Assembly: GCF_018873765.1 (NCBI RefSeq)
Contig: NC_057918.1
Span: 68,196,371-68,260,370 of the forward strand
Origin: Telopea speciosissima
Taxonomy: Eukaryota > Streptophyta > Magnoliopsida > Proteales > Proteaceae
Direction of reading: 5' to 3'
DNA: 64,000 nucleotides
Shown: one piece after another, positions 24,720 to 33,785 of the stretch
Layout: the number at the start of each line of letters is the position of its first letter
How positions within the stretch are numbered: position 1 is the first letter of the stretch
Program-made: the position numbers and the translations under genes
The notes under the pieces: generated by a model
Databases searched by the model: none
Told to the model about the DNA's origin: nothing
The model's input: only the letters and a program-made list of their open reading frames with translations

Positions 24720-25740
24720 ATGGGCGGGGCCACACACGTGCTACAATGGCAAGCCGTTGCGCGGGAGTGCACAACTTAAGTGCTTTGACTTCTTCACATG
24801 TTTGACCGCCTTTTTCAATACGACTTTTTAGCCATATCTTGTAGGTGACGACGACGTTGAGTTGGTGGTGGAGGAAGACTCGACATCCAGGCAAACCGCT
24901 TGGTGGTGTGTTATGTAGTGGGTTTAGTACGCCCTGCCAAAACAGCTTCAAAACAAACAAAAAAGGTGTGTGTTGCATTCACGAGGAACTGCCAATGTAC
25001 TAGTAAGAAGGATAAACACTTGGTTGAGCTAGCTCATAGGATGGTTGTGACATCTAAATGTAGTAAGCGTAAATCAAACATATCTGGTGATGTATCGACT
25101 CTCTGTGCTCTTTAATGCATGATTTTCTTTCTTTATTTATTAAAAAAAATCAAAGTTGATGGAATCAGATTTAAATAAGCCAATTTTTATCCTAATTTTT
25201 AAACCTTAAATTCTATTGATTTACTTTGCCAAAACAAGTTTTGAATAGCTTCGTTGGCTAATGAAATCAGCGACTAGGTGACATAAGGGGTACAAGTTCA
25301 AAACCAGACTTAGCTTTATCAATTTATATTGGTTAAGGTGGCTCATCAATCCCATGTTCCTGTCTAAGAGTATTATTATAAGGACCAATCAAACAAGGAG
25401 CCTGAGGATGAGGGAGGCTAGATGTACTAAAGAAAAGGGAAGAGGTTAAAATGTGAAAAAATAGACCGAGTTTTCCTTACCACTGTCAAGGGAGATGGTC
25501 AAAGGAGAATCCTTTGGCCGAGGCCTTCGATCGGTGGTGAGAGGGTATCGTGCAACCATGGGGGTATTATCAATCAATTGTAAATAGGGCAATTATTGAC
25601 ATCCATTGATGGTTGTACGGTTCCTTCACCATATGAAGGAAAACTTTCCCCAACAAAAATATAGGAGAAATGTTCCTTGAATCTGTGGTTTGAAGCAATA
25701 GATCATGATGATGGAATTATTACTCCCTTATATTAAGAGT
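24720..25740. other. Spacer with a short 16S-rRNA-like word; otherwise nothing recognised
   Basis: At about 24729-24750 the sequence ACACACGTGCTACAATGG occurs, identical to a universally conserved stretch of bacterial-type small-subunit rRNA also present in plastid and plant mitochondrial rRNA. The surrounding bases do not continue the rRNA. The rest of the interval is unremarkable non-coding DNA. Confidence 0.35.
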
Positions 25741-25881
25741 TGTTCAAATTTTTTCAAACTCAGGATTTTGTGTTTAAAATATTACCCATTTATTGGGGAT
25801 TATGGTCCTTTTATGAAATCTCCTCCTATCTACTCCCTAGCCCCCTTGCCCCCCACCAAAAAAAAAAACTTCTGTTATATG

Positions 25882-26843
25882 TAAGGATGTCAAAATGGAA
25901 CCGAAACCGAACCGTACTACAGAAAAATGATCTGGTTTGGATTTCATAGGTTCTCTTCCTGGTTCAGTTTTAATTTGAACCACAAAACCGTCGGTTCTAA
26001 ATCGAATAGGAACCGAAAAAACTGAATAAAAACCGATACTACTCATTCGATTACTATCCCACACATTAATTGGATTAATTAATAAATTAATAATTAATTT
26101 AATAAACAAACAATTGTTGCATCATACTTGAAATATAAAATAAAAAATATATTTTGGATGTAGCTATATAATATATGGGCAAAAGTTCTCTGAAGGGAAA
26201 CGTGACCATTGTGCACACGCTAAGGCCAATGGGAGCATGCATGATGGCACCAACAAGGCAGTCATTACCACCTTTCATGGGGGTGGAGCGATCATTTCGC
26301 CCCTTCTATGTTTGGGCCAGGGCACACACTCCTCCACAGAGAACTTTCTCCCATAGTATATATGTTCAAGTACGAATTGAAAATGATGGGTCATCCTAAA
26401 TTGGATTTATAAAACCCTACCTACTAATGGAAGAAATAATTTATTTATCATGTGAGAGTGGAGAAGAAAAAAATTTGAAAAATAAGGAACAAGAAAGGAA
26501 AAAGACAGGTGAAGATTGGATATATATATATTGTTAATCACGTAGGTGTAGGAATCAAGATGAGTTGGAGAGAATGGGGAAATGTGAGAATATATAGGGT
26601 TTGAAAGCTGAGATTGTCTTCAATACCGCTTGCCAAAACCGGCACTACAAACTGTATGTAAATCAATTGTGAACCGGATAACAAAAGCTGAATGAAAAAA
26701 ACCAATTTATAATTGGATGAAATGCAACTCGATTCTGATTTTGGTTGATTCCTATCTGGTTCTGTTTTGATTTCGTCTTATCAAAATGTAAACTGCATCA
26801 AAATCGAACCAAATAATCGAAACCAGATTGATTGACACCCTTA
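25882..26843. mobile_element. hAT-like non-autonomous element (TAAGGRTGTCAA ends)
   Basis: The left end TAAGGATGTCAAAATGGAACC and the right end TTGATTGACACCCTTA form an inverted repeat of about 12 bp. Flanks GTTATATG and GTTATAGG match at 7 of 8 positions. The interior is rich in AACCGAAACCGAACC motifs on both strands, as in other TAGGGGTGTCAA-type plant elements. It carries the Mutator-like MITE at 26177-26352. Confidence 0.6.
26177..26352. mobile_element. Mutator-like MITE (GGG..AAGTTCTCTG ends) nested in the hAT-like element
   Basis: The left end GGGCAAAAGTTCTCTG and the right end CAGAGAACTTTCTCCC are inverted repeats. Flanking 9-mers ATAATATAT and ATAGTATAT differ at one base; 9 bp is the Mutator-type duplication length. 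The ends match the two elements at 56154 and 56838, making a family of three in this window. Confidence 0.75.
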
Positions 26844-26847
26844 GTTA

Positions 26848-27644
26848 TAGGGGTGTCAACCGGTCGGACTTAGTCAGGTTCGGTTGAGCCTACCTAGGCC
26901 TCACGGTGCTTAAAGCCTGCACTGTGACCACCTGTTTAAGTATTTGGGCCGGGCCTGGTCAAGCTCGGTCGGGCTTCGGGCTATAATCGGGTAATATAAT
27001 TGGTCCTTAACCGGGCCCTTAAACGGTGCAAAACCGGGCTATGTGCCTGTTTAAATATAAATGGATTTTAAAAGTTGCATCCCATTAAAATTGAATATTT
27101 TAATTTTACAAAGAGGTGTACCATCTTGCCACCTCTTTTCTGTCTTTTCCCATTAAAATTGAATATTCCAACCGTTCGAACATGGTCAATTCATTAGAAA
27201 TAGGTTGAAATAGTGCAATTTGTGCTGACCCATGACCCATGATATAAATTTAAGCTAAAAAAATATCATAAAAATATACCCATTACATCAGGCCTAGCCC
27301 AACATAAAGTTAATGTCATAAAAATATACAACCCAGCCCAACAGAAAGTTAATGTCATAAACAGATTTGGGCTAATTAATCAAACATGGCCCAAGCCTAT
27401 AGCAAAGTTTACAAGTTAAAGGGTCAGACTAGGTCGGGTTGTAACCGGTTGGGCTAGGTCGGGCCTAGAATTGGTCGATCTGGTCGGACGCTCGACGGAC
27501 TAGGACCCTACATCGGAACCGCTCGGTTAATAAACGTGTCAGGTTCAAGCCCGACACGTTTAGTAAATGGGCCGGGCCAGGCCTGGATTTAGTCGGGCGG
27601 GCTCGGTCGGTTCTATCGGGTCGGGCCTGGAATTGACACCCCTA
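26848..27644. mobile_element. hAT-like element with TAGGGGTGTCAA ends
   Basis: It begins TAGGGGTGTCAACCGGTCGG and ends AATTGACACCCCTA, a perfect 12 bp inverted repeat. The interior is rich in GGGCCGGGCC/GGTCGGGC words, a hallmark of this widespread plant repeat. It abuts the preceding hAT-like element and overlaps its right-hand target repeat. Its own 8 bp flanks (CTTAGTTA and CTTATAAA) match only in part, so the duplication is not convincing. Confidence 0.65.
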
Positions 27645-27714
27645 CTTATAAAAAACATGGCCTCAGTTATAAAAAACACTTCATCCCCTGGACCAGTGTC
27701 TCTAATTTGCTACT

Positions 27715-28553
27715 AACATCTCCTCTTGCACATATTAAGCAGCAACTCTTGTCCCAGTGCAGTGCAGTGCAAACTCTCACACTGAGTTTCTCACCAAATG
27801 TGACCATCCTCTATGGCAAAACCCCAAATTCTTCATCCATCTTCCATTCAAGAAAAATGAAGATGCGAATCCAACAAAGGCAAGCCATCCAGGAATGCAG
27901 CCCGAGCATCTCACCCTTGCTCACCAAGAAATTGCTCTTCTCCAGGCCCAAAATCTTATAGAGAAGACATCTTCCCCTTAGGCTTGTGAAGCTTTCTACG
28001 TTAACAAGAGAGCTGAGCAGACTCGTGGCAAACTTAGACTTGTCATCAACTACCAGCCTCTCAACTCTTGTTTGGCTGATGACAAATTCCCTCTGCCCAC
28101 ACATCCAACACTTCTTCTCCAGCTCTCCAAGGCAACTGTCTTCAGCAAGTTCGATCTTAAGGCAGGTTTTTGGTAACTTGGCATCCATCCAGATGATCGT
28201 GCCAAAATAGGATTCTACATTCCAGGTTATCACTTCCAGTGGACTGTCATGCCTTTCGGTCTCAAGGTTGCACATTCGCTGTTCCAGAAAGCAATGCTTC
28301 AGGTCTATGAACCCATTCAGTCTCAGGCACTCATCTACATCGATGACATCCTTCTCTTCTCTGAGACAGAAGAAGATCATCACCAGCTCCTTCAACGGTT
28401 CCTAGAACTCACTGTCCAGCATGGTATCATGCTCTCTCCTAGCAAGATGAAAATAGCAGTGTCTACAGTCAATTTCCTTGGTGTCACTATCACCAAAGGC
28501 AAGTTTCATCTTCAGCCTCCTATAGGACGATCTCTCCTTGAGTTCTCTGATGG
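27715..28553 (+). pseudogene. Pararetroviral reverse transcriptase fragment
   Basis: The frame contains the fingers/palm region (LRLVINYQPLN near 28030), a palm block at 28140-28250 and an MPFGL box near 28249. The catalytic YIDD box is at about 28336-28347, and the domain continues to the edge of the block. A stop near 27980 and a change of frame break the upstream part. The fragment ends abruptly at 28553 in the 33 bp inverted duplication. It is a broken fossil sequence. Confidence 0.8.
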
Positions 28554-29347
28554 AGAGTCTCAATCCTCGTCTTGAGATACTGTATATCAATTTCATTTTG
28601 CTAAAGAGACAAAGTGTGATGTTCTTGATAAGAAATCAATTTATGCAGATATTGGTTTTGCACCAAGGCATTTTCAGCTTGCCAAGCTTTAATAGAGGAA
28701 TTGACGGGCATTTGGCCCAAGTTGTCAACAATACTAGGGGGAGTGACCTTCCACTTATACCGACGGCGATCTGAATCTTCATAATCGACCAGAGGGGAAA
28801 ATTATTTGCTGATGCCTTCGGAGCCGGAGGCCATGAAGCAGGGAATAGGCTGCTGAACTTGCTGCTGCCAAAGCATCAGGGGCTATGATGCTGGTGGTGG
28901 CGGTGGTGCCGGAGGTAGATCTCGCCTGCAAGTAGTAGGAGGTGGTGCTTGGAAAGGTGGCTCTGGAGCCGGAGGGACAGGAGAGCAGCAACCTAGAAAA
29001 CAAGGTTTGCTGGAGCCGTATTCAACTATGAACTGGTAAAGGCCTCTGTCTTCGCCAAGGGGGCCAACGTTAGGGTAACTTGCCTGATATCTGAGCCAAA
29101 GAGGATCAGGGCCTTTCTTCTTTTTCTTAGGCTTTGGAGGAGGTGCAGGTTCGTCATCCATATGATCGCAATCAGGGCAGTCACAGATATCGAACCATGT
29201 ATGACCAGTTGGTCTAGAGAACTGGTAGATCGGGGCACCGTCACTGTCAAACGCCTCGATGGGAACATGGGGTAGCCTTTCTAGGAGGTCTTTGGGATAG
29301 ATCGGGACAGCTGTGCAAAAATCAGCTGGCCTGGGGTAGGTTACCAT
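28554..29347 (-). pseudogene. Pararetroviral ORF1 middle, towards the coat protein, broken
   Basis: A minus-strand frame (29347-28883) carries a CDCPDCD cluster, a KPKKKKKGP basic patch and a proline-rich stretch (APPPTTC). A further frame downstream to 28554 is Gln/Leu-rich and probably coiled. Position between movement protein and the missing capsid fits ORF1. It stops at the inverted junction, so capsid core and protease are absent from this block. Confidence 0.5.
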
Positions 29348-29599
29348 GGTCCTGCCGTCATCAAGAGGCTGGTAGATGGGATTCGTTGCAGTAATAGGAG
29401 GAGTGGTAGCTGGTGTGTTATGAGTGGACTCATAAGCTGTGATCCAGGATTTAGGGATCAGCTTGATCAGCTCGGCACGACTGATTTATCGGGGAACATG
29501 GGTGATCGTAGGGATCCGATCTTCACCGATCTGAATAAATAATGTCGAATCATTACTGGAAAAGCCAGTATTAAGATTCATGGCATGATTCTGAAGTCG

Positions 29600-30280
29600 A
29601 TAACAGATCTGGTAGTGAAGAGTTGCTGCAATTGCTGATTCTTTCTAAGGAGCACCTGTGAGTTGGACAAGGAACTACCAGGCATCCGGGAGGTTGGGAT
29701 CTTGCAGAGAGACATTGTAATTTGGGTATACTGTGTAGAAGACCATGCCATCATTCACTGTGGTCTGGACATCAGTAATAGTGGCATGAGGGAAGTTGTA
29801 GAACCTCGTATCAAGTAGGTTGAGGCGCATAGCCACCGGAAGTCCTTTTCGACCATGAAAAGTAGCAGTAATCTTCACAATTCCAAGATGGAGGTGAGTA
29901 TATCCAAGGGCGATCCACTAGCAGATGAGATCTGAGCTGATCTCCACCGAAAAATACTGTTTTTTGCCACTGGCAGTAATCTAATTCTGTGAGAAAGGGG
30001 GTGCTTGGACGTATTCCTTTAGACCAGGGGTCTTTTTAGGAGAAAGGATAGTCCTGAACTTCTTAGTTACAGAGGTGGATGCCTTAGGGAAGACATCGTA
30101 GGGGTTGATGATGGGGAAATTGGTTGGATGTATCTGTTGCTTAGCTGGAGTATAGCTGAGTTCATACAGGTAATTTACCTTTGCTGCATGAGAAGTTGTG
30201 AGAGAAACACCGAAAGAAGAAGGAGGTTGAAGACTCATTGTTGAGAAGTGTATCTTATCCTTAAGAGGTACTCGTTGCAT
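29600..30280 (-). pseudogene. Pararetroviral ORF1 start and movement protein (30K superfamily), broken
   Basis: A 99-codon frame opens at 30280 (MQRVPLKDKIHF) and runs to 29981. The conserved 30K movement-protein core follows at 29878-29675, with HGRKGLP, the LDTRF box and a later YPNYNVSLQDP segment. These motifs are characteristic of caulimovirid cell-to-cell movement proteins. Stops between the two frames and after the core make it non-functional. Confidence 0.75.
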
Positions 30281-30613
30281 AGATCGAAAGATGGGATAGC
30301 TGCCAGAAAAATAACTAAACAGGTAAACAGTGCAACCCAGAGTTCAGGCTGAAGGTAATCCGAGCGTACCGGGATTTATAGCGGTCACTGCCTGCAACCC
30401 ACACTTTGCTCAAGGAACTTTTATCAACCTGAGTCCTGAGAAACACCGAAAACTGTTTCCTGACAGGCCAGTTTCTGATGTAGAGGATCCGCCGGGGGCG
30501 GCAACTACAGAGCATACTCTGGCCAGGAGAATAAGCAGTTCACGCCATATAAAGATAGATGCAAGGAGAAGAGCTCCGGGGGATAAGATACAAGAAAAGG
30601 TTTTAGCCACACA

Positions 30614-30627
30614 TGGCTCTGATACCA
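30614..30627 (-). promoter_or_regulatory. Pararetroviral tRNA-Met primer binding site
   Basis: On the minus strand TGGTATCAGAGCCA matches the start of the plant initiator tRNA-Met complement, the minus-strand primer used by Caulimoviridae and copia elements. It lies upstream of the movement-protein frame and marks the viral genome origin. Confidence 0.8.
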
Positions 30628-30672
30628 GATTTAGATTCAAACTTGTTCGATTCAATACAAAGGGGACGAGCC

Positions 30673-30681
30673 ATATTTATA
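30673..30681 (-). promoter_or_regulatory. TATA box of the pararetroviral intergenic promoter
   Basis: Read on the minus strand the sequence is CCTATAAATATGG. It lies between the end of the second ORF and the primer binding site, where the pregenomic RNA promoter is expected. Confidence 0.55.
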
Positions 30682-30844
30682 GGCTTACAAACTATGGTTA
30701 CACACAAACCAGAGCTACCAAACCATGATTACAATTATTACAATCAAACCGTAGTTACTTTAGGTAGACAAACTCTAGGTACTTTTGGACTAAAATACAA
30801 ACCGAAAAACAAAAGTAAACAAACTACGATTACTTTGCGACTTC

Positions 30845-31724
30845 TTAGTCGGTGTCGGGTCCACTATCACTGGAGTAAGGGATAAAATCATCCAAAGCAT
30901 GGTCTATCTCAAATTCCACGTGATGCTGCATTAAGTAGTGGATGACAGGATGCTGAAGCTGATGATTGACTTCCCATGCGGTGCTGGTGGTCTGAATGAG
31001 ATAGGCTGGTAGAGTGCTGGGGTCCATATCATTGTGGCTGCACATGGGATGCATGAAGGTGATCCATTCTTCTTTGGTGGTCTCAGTGTCATCACGGTGA
31101 GTAAAAATATCTTCTTGGCTGGTTCCATGCAGAACATAGATGGGGTCGTAGGCAACCATGTGGTGATCAAGGATAGGTGGAGAAACTAAGTCATGATGGA
31201 TGAAATCTGGAGGACGGTGGAATATGTATGTGACGTGGAGATCATCATTAGGGAGATCTTGGAGCATGTTGATCCACCGTGGGACTGGAGCGAAGAGGCG
31301 GAGGAAATGGGCCAGGTATTGGGGACGCTAGAGACGGAAGAAGTAGGTATGAGTGGGATTGGCAAAGACAGCAGAGACTGTGCGTAAGTAATGAATAAGG
31401 CTAGGCTTATAAAAGGTGATAGCAATGTGGTGGACTGCTAATAGATGCCAGAAGAAAACCACACAGTCTTTGTCAAACATGGTTGGGACACGAATAGTGA
31501 AGGGGATAAGGAAAGGATAGTCGGGGTGACAGACAACCCAACCAAATTGGAGGCCATTTTTGTGGATAATGGTTGCAAGGGTAGATTGAAAAGTTTTAAT
31601 ACTATTGGCTTGAAGGGTTCGGAGGGAAATTTCACATAATATGGGTGGTGGAAGAGCAGGGAGTAGAGAGATTAGTGGGTCGACGGGTGGTGGTGTAGAG
31701 GAGGATGCACCAGAGGAGGAGGCT
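30845..31724 (-). pseudogene. Pararetroviral second ORF (unknown function), broken
   Basis: Between RNase H and the intergenic region, minus-strand frames (about 31724-31328 and 31267-30845) encode a Pro/Ser-rich then acidic, His-rich protein ending in SSDSGPDTD. Position after RNase H matches the second ORF described for florendoviruses, whose function is unknown. The break between the two frames is a lesion or frameshift near 31300. Confidence 0.5.
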
Positions 31725-32390
31725 GGGTATAAGGGCATGCATAAGACAAGGATGGAAGATGAAACAGGGGGTTTGTTTCTTGATAGGAAATCAGCCAAAG
31801 AATTGTCTTTTCCTTTTATGTGTTTGACTTTGAACGATCACTGAGAGAACCATTGTGCCCACCGTAAGAGTTGAGATTCGGGGAAAATCTTCTGCTTGAA
31901 GTGAAGCATCTTGGGGAAGGAAGCCATGTCCATTTCAACCTGGAAGGTATGACCTATAAGGAAGAATTGGAACTTTTCAATGCCACGTCTTACTGCTAAA
32001 ATTTCTTTGAAGGTGGAGTGATAATGCTGTTCTGACTGCTTGAATTCACTGCTGCGGTATCCACAGATTTGGCTAGTCTTATCTGGGGTTTCTTCTAAAA
32101 GAACTGCACCCCATTGTGTATCACTGACATCAGACTGGAGGATACGAAGACCAGAAGATGGAATCTGCAAAGTAGGAAGTTCTTGTGCAAGCTTCTTGAG
32201 GGCCTGGATAGCTTGGGCATGGACCGGAGACCATGGAGGAGGGTCCTTCTTGAGAAGACGATGAAGATGGCTGGTAAATTGAATCTGCTTGGGGAGGAAT
32301 TCTGTCATATAATTGACTATTCCGACGAATTGCTGCAACTGTTGTTTTGTAAGAGGGCCATCAGAGAACTCAAGGAGAGATCATCCTATA
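31725..32390 (-). pseudogene. Pararetroviral RT end and RNase H fragment
   Basis: In viral sense from 32390, the RT connection is followed by an RNase H core with its first acidic residue in the SDVSDTQWGAVL box and the second in the FKEILAVRRGIEKF box. The C-terminal LADFLSR box lies near 31795. A stop near 31837 splits the core from its tail. It begins inside the 33 bp inverted duplication shared with the other block. Confidence 0.75.
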
Positions 32391-32403
32391 TGTTATATGC
32401 ATA

Positions 32404-32880
32404 GTTGGAAAACCAGGTTTTCTGACTCAAACTCGTCTTTTAGAAAAACCTGGTGACTCAGCCATGTCAAACCCGATTAAGGTGAGTCATTTTTTTTTCT
32501 TCTTATTTTTTAATACAATAAATATGTATAAATTAATAAAAAGTCTGAAATATACAGAAAATATGGGAAGACTAGAAAAAAATATCAAGGAATCACATAT
32601 CAATGCATTTTGAGTTTATACCATTGAATAATAGAAGCGAATTGAGGGTTTCTTACTATTTTAGAATGCAAATTTACTTAATCAACTCAGTTTCTAAGTG
32701 AATAAGCTTTATAGTTTAAAAAAAAAATGACTAAACTTGCTATGATTTGTCATGACTCAAGTAAAAATACTGAGTCTCATCAGTTTTTTACCCTGGCCGA
32801 GTCGACACGATTCTTAACCAAGTTTTCCAAAATTTTGACTTGACTCGGTACACTTAACCAGGTAGCGTTCTTTCTCCCTT
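32404..32880. repeat. Degenerate inverted-repeat sequence
   Basis: A left segment TTGGAAAACCAGGTT (32404) and a right segment AACCAAGTTTTCCAA (about 32817) are inverted relative to each other. GACTCA/GAGTC words recur between them. The right end contains AGCGTTCTTTCTCCC, which resembles the end of the MITE at 43608. No target duplication was found, so class is uncertain. Confidence 0.35.
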
Positions 32881-32979
32881 AATTTTTTTTTAATATCTCA
32901 TTGATTTAAATAATTAAAAAAAATAACTTAATCCTAAGAAGGGTCCAGACTCTAGAGACGTTAGATAATCATATATGAT

Positions 32980-33427
32980 TAGGGCTGCAACAGGGTCGGG
33001 TTGGGTTGGGCTTTATAGAACCCTAGCCCAACCCTGAGTACCTTTAGCTGGGCCTAGGCCTGACCCAACCTTGACTCAGGACCTGAAAAATCCAACCCTG
33101 ACCCGCCTACACGATCGGACCGGGATGACCCTGATTGACCTTGATCATGGGGAGCGGGAAGGAAATGCGTGGCCTAGAATGGGCCAGGGAGAAAATTATC
33201 AATTTTACATGAAATAACACTATAATAAAATGTATTATATTACTTATTATCTTTTTTTTTTTTTTTGATAGAAATATTACTTATTATCTTCATATATAAT
33301 ATATTATATAACAAAATATGGGTGACATTTAAATTTTATATTATATCAATATATATTTTATAGTATAACTTAAAAAAGAGTTGGATCGGACTAGGCCAGG
33401 GCGGGTTCGGGCCAAACTTGCAGTCCT
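32980..33427. repeat. Degenerate non-autonomous element with GGGTCGGGTT-rich ends
   Basis: The left end AGGGCTGCAACAGGGTCGGG and the right end GGTTCGGGCC..TTGCAGTCCT form an imperfect inverted repeat, and the interior has the Gly-codon-like GGGTTGGG words of this plant repeat group. No target duplication is convincing. Its right part lies just upstream of GRXS12. Confidence 0.5.
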
Positions 33428-33785
33428 TTTTAATAATCTGATGCAGAGTGTATACCCCACCTCCTCCTGGCCAAGGAGCACACCTTGCCTGATTGCCCAT
33501 GCACCATTTACTTACGGCCCTCCAGCTGTCCCTGCATTAGAAATCCCTACACTGCCGATTCACATGATAATCTCATCCAATGACGTGTCGAGTTCTCTTT
33601 GCCGTACTAAAGCTGCAAATTCGCAACATTTGTGGATCCCAACCCGATTTCCCAAATCTCAACACAGAGAAATTAATTTCTTTTTTGTTTTTGTTTTTTT
33701 TTTGAGAATTATAAGCTACGAGATGAACCGTAGATTTGTGAAGAAAAGGCCAGAGAGAGAGAGAGAGGCCTCAACCTCCATTTCC

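Larger units (their letters stand above)
27715..32390. mobile_element. Endogenous pararetrovirus (Caulimoviridae, Florendovirus-like), rearranged
   Basis: Two blocks of one viral genome type are joined in opposite directions. Block 1 (27715-28553, + strand) is the reverse transcriptase region. Block 2 (32390 down to 28554, - strand) runs in viral sense through the end of RT/RNase H, a second open frame, a TATA-containing intergenic region, a tRNA-Met primer binding site, the movement protein, and the region towards the coat protein. A 33 bp sequence at 28521-28553 is present as an inverted copy with one mismatch at 32358-32390, exactly at the edges of block 2. All frames carry stops or shifts, so it is a non-infectious fossil. 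Assignment to Florendovirus rests on gene order and is tentative; Caulimoviridae is secure from the combination of a 30K movement protein with RT-RNase H. Confidence 0.8.

Noticed and set aside
28883-29347. Independent proline-rich plant gene on the minus strand
   Set aside because: It is collinear with the movement protein and primer site of the pararetrovirus, so it is viral ORF1 sequence.
30330-30728. Plus-strand 132-codon frame
   Set aside because: It overlaps the viral leader and primer site on the other strand and has no family features; it is a shadow frame.
33381-33785. Upstream extension of GRXS12 (start at 33381)
   Set aside because: This would add unrelated residues including a GA-microsatellite-encoded REREREA run; the ATG at 33786 has good context and gives a normal transit peptide and length.
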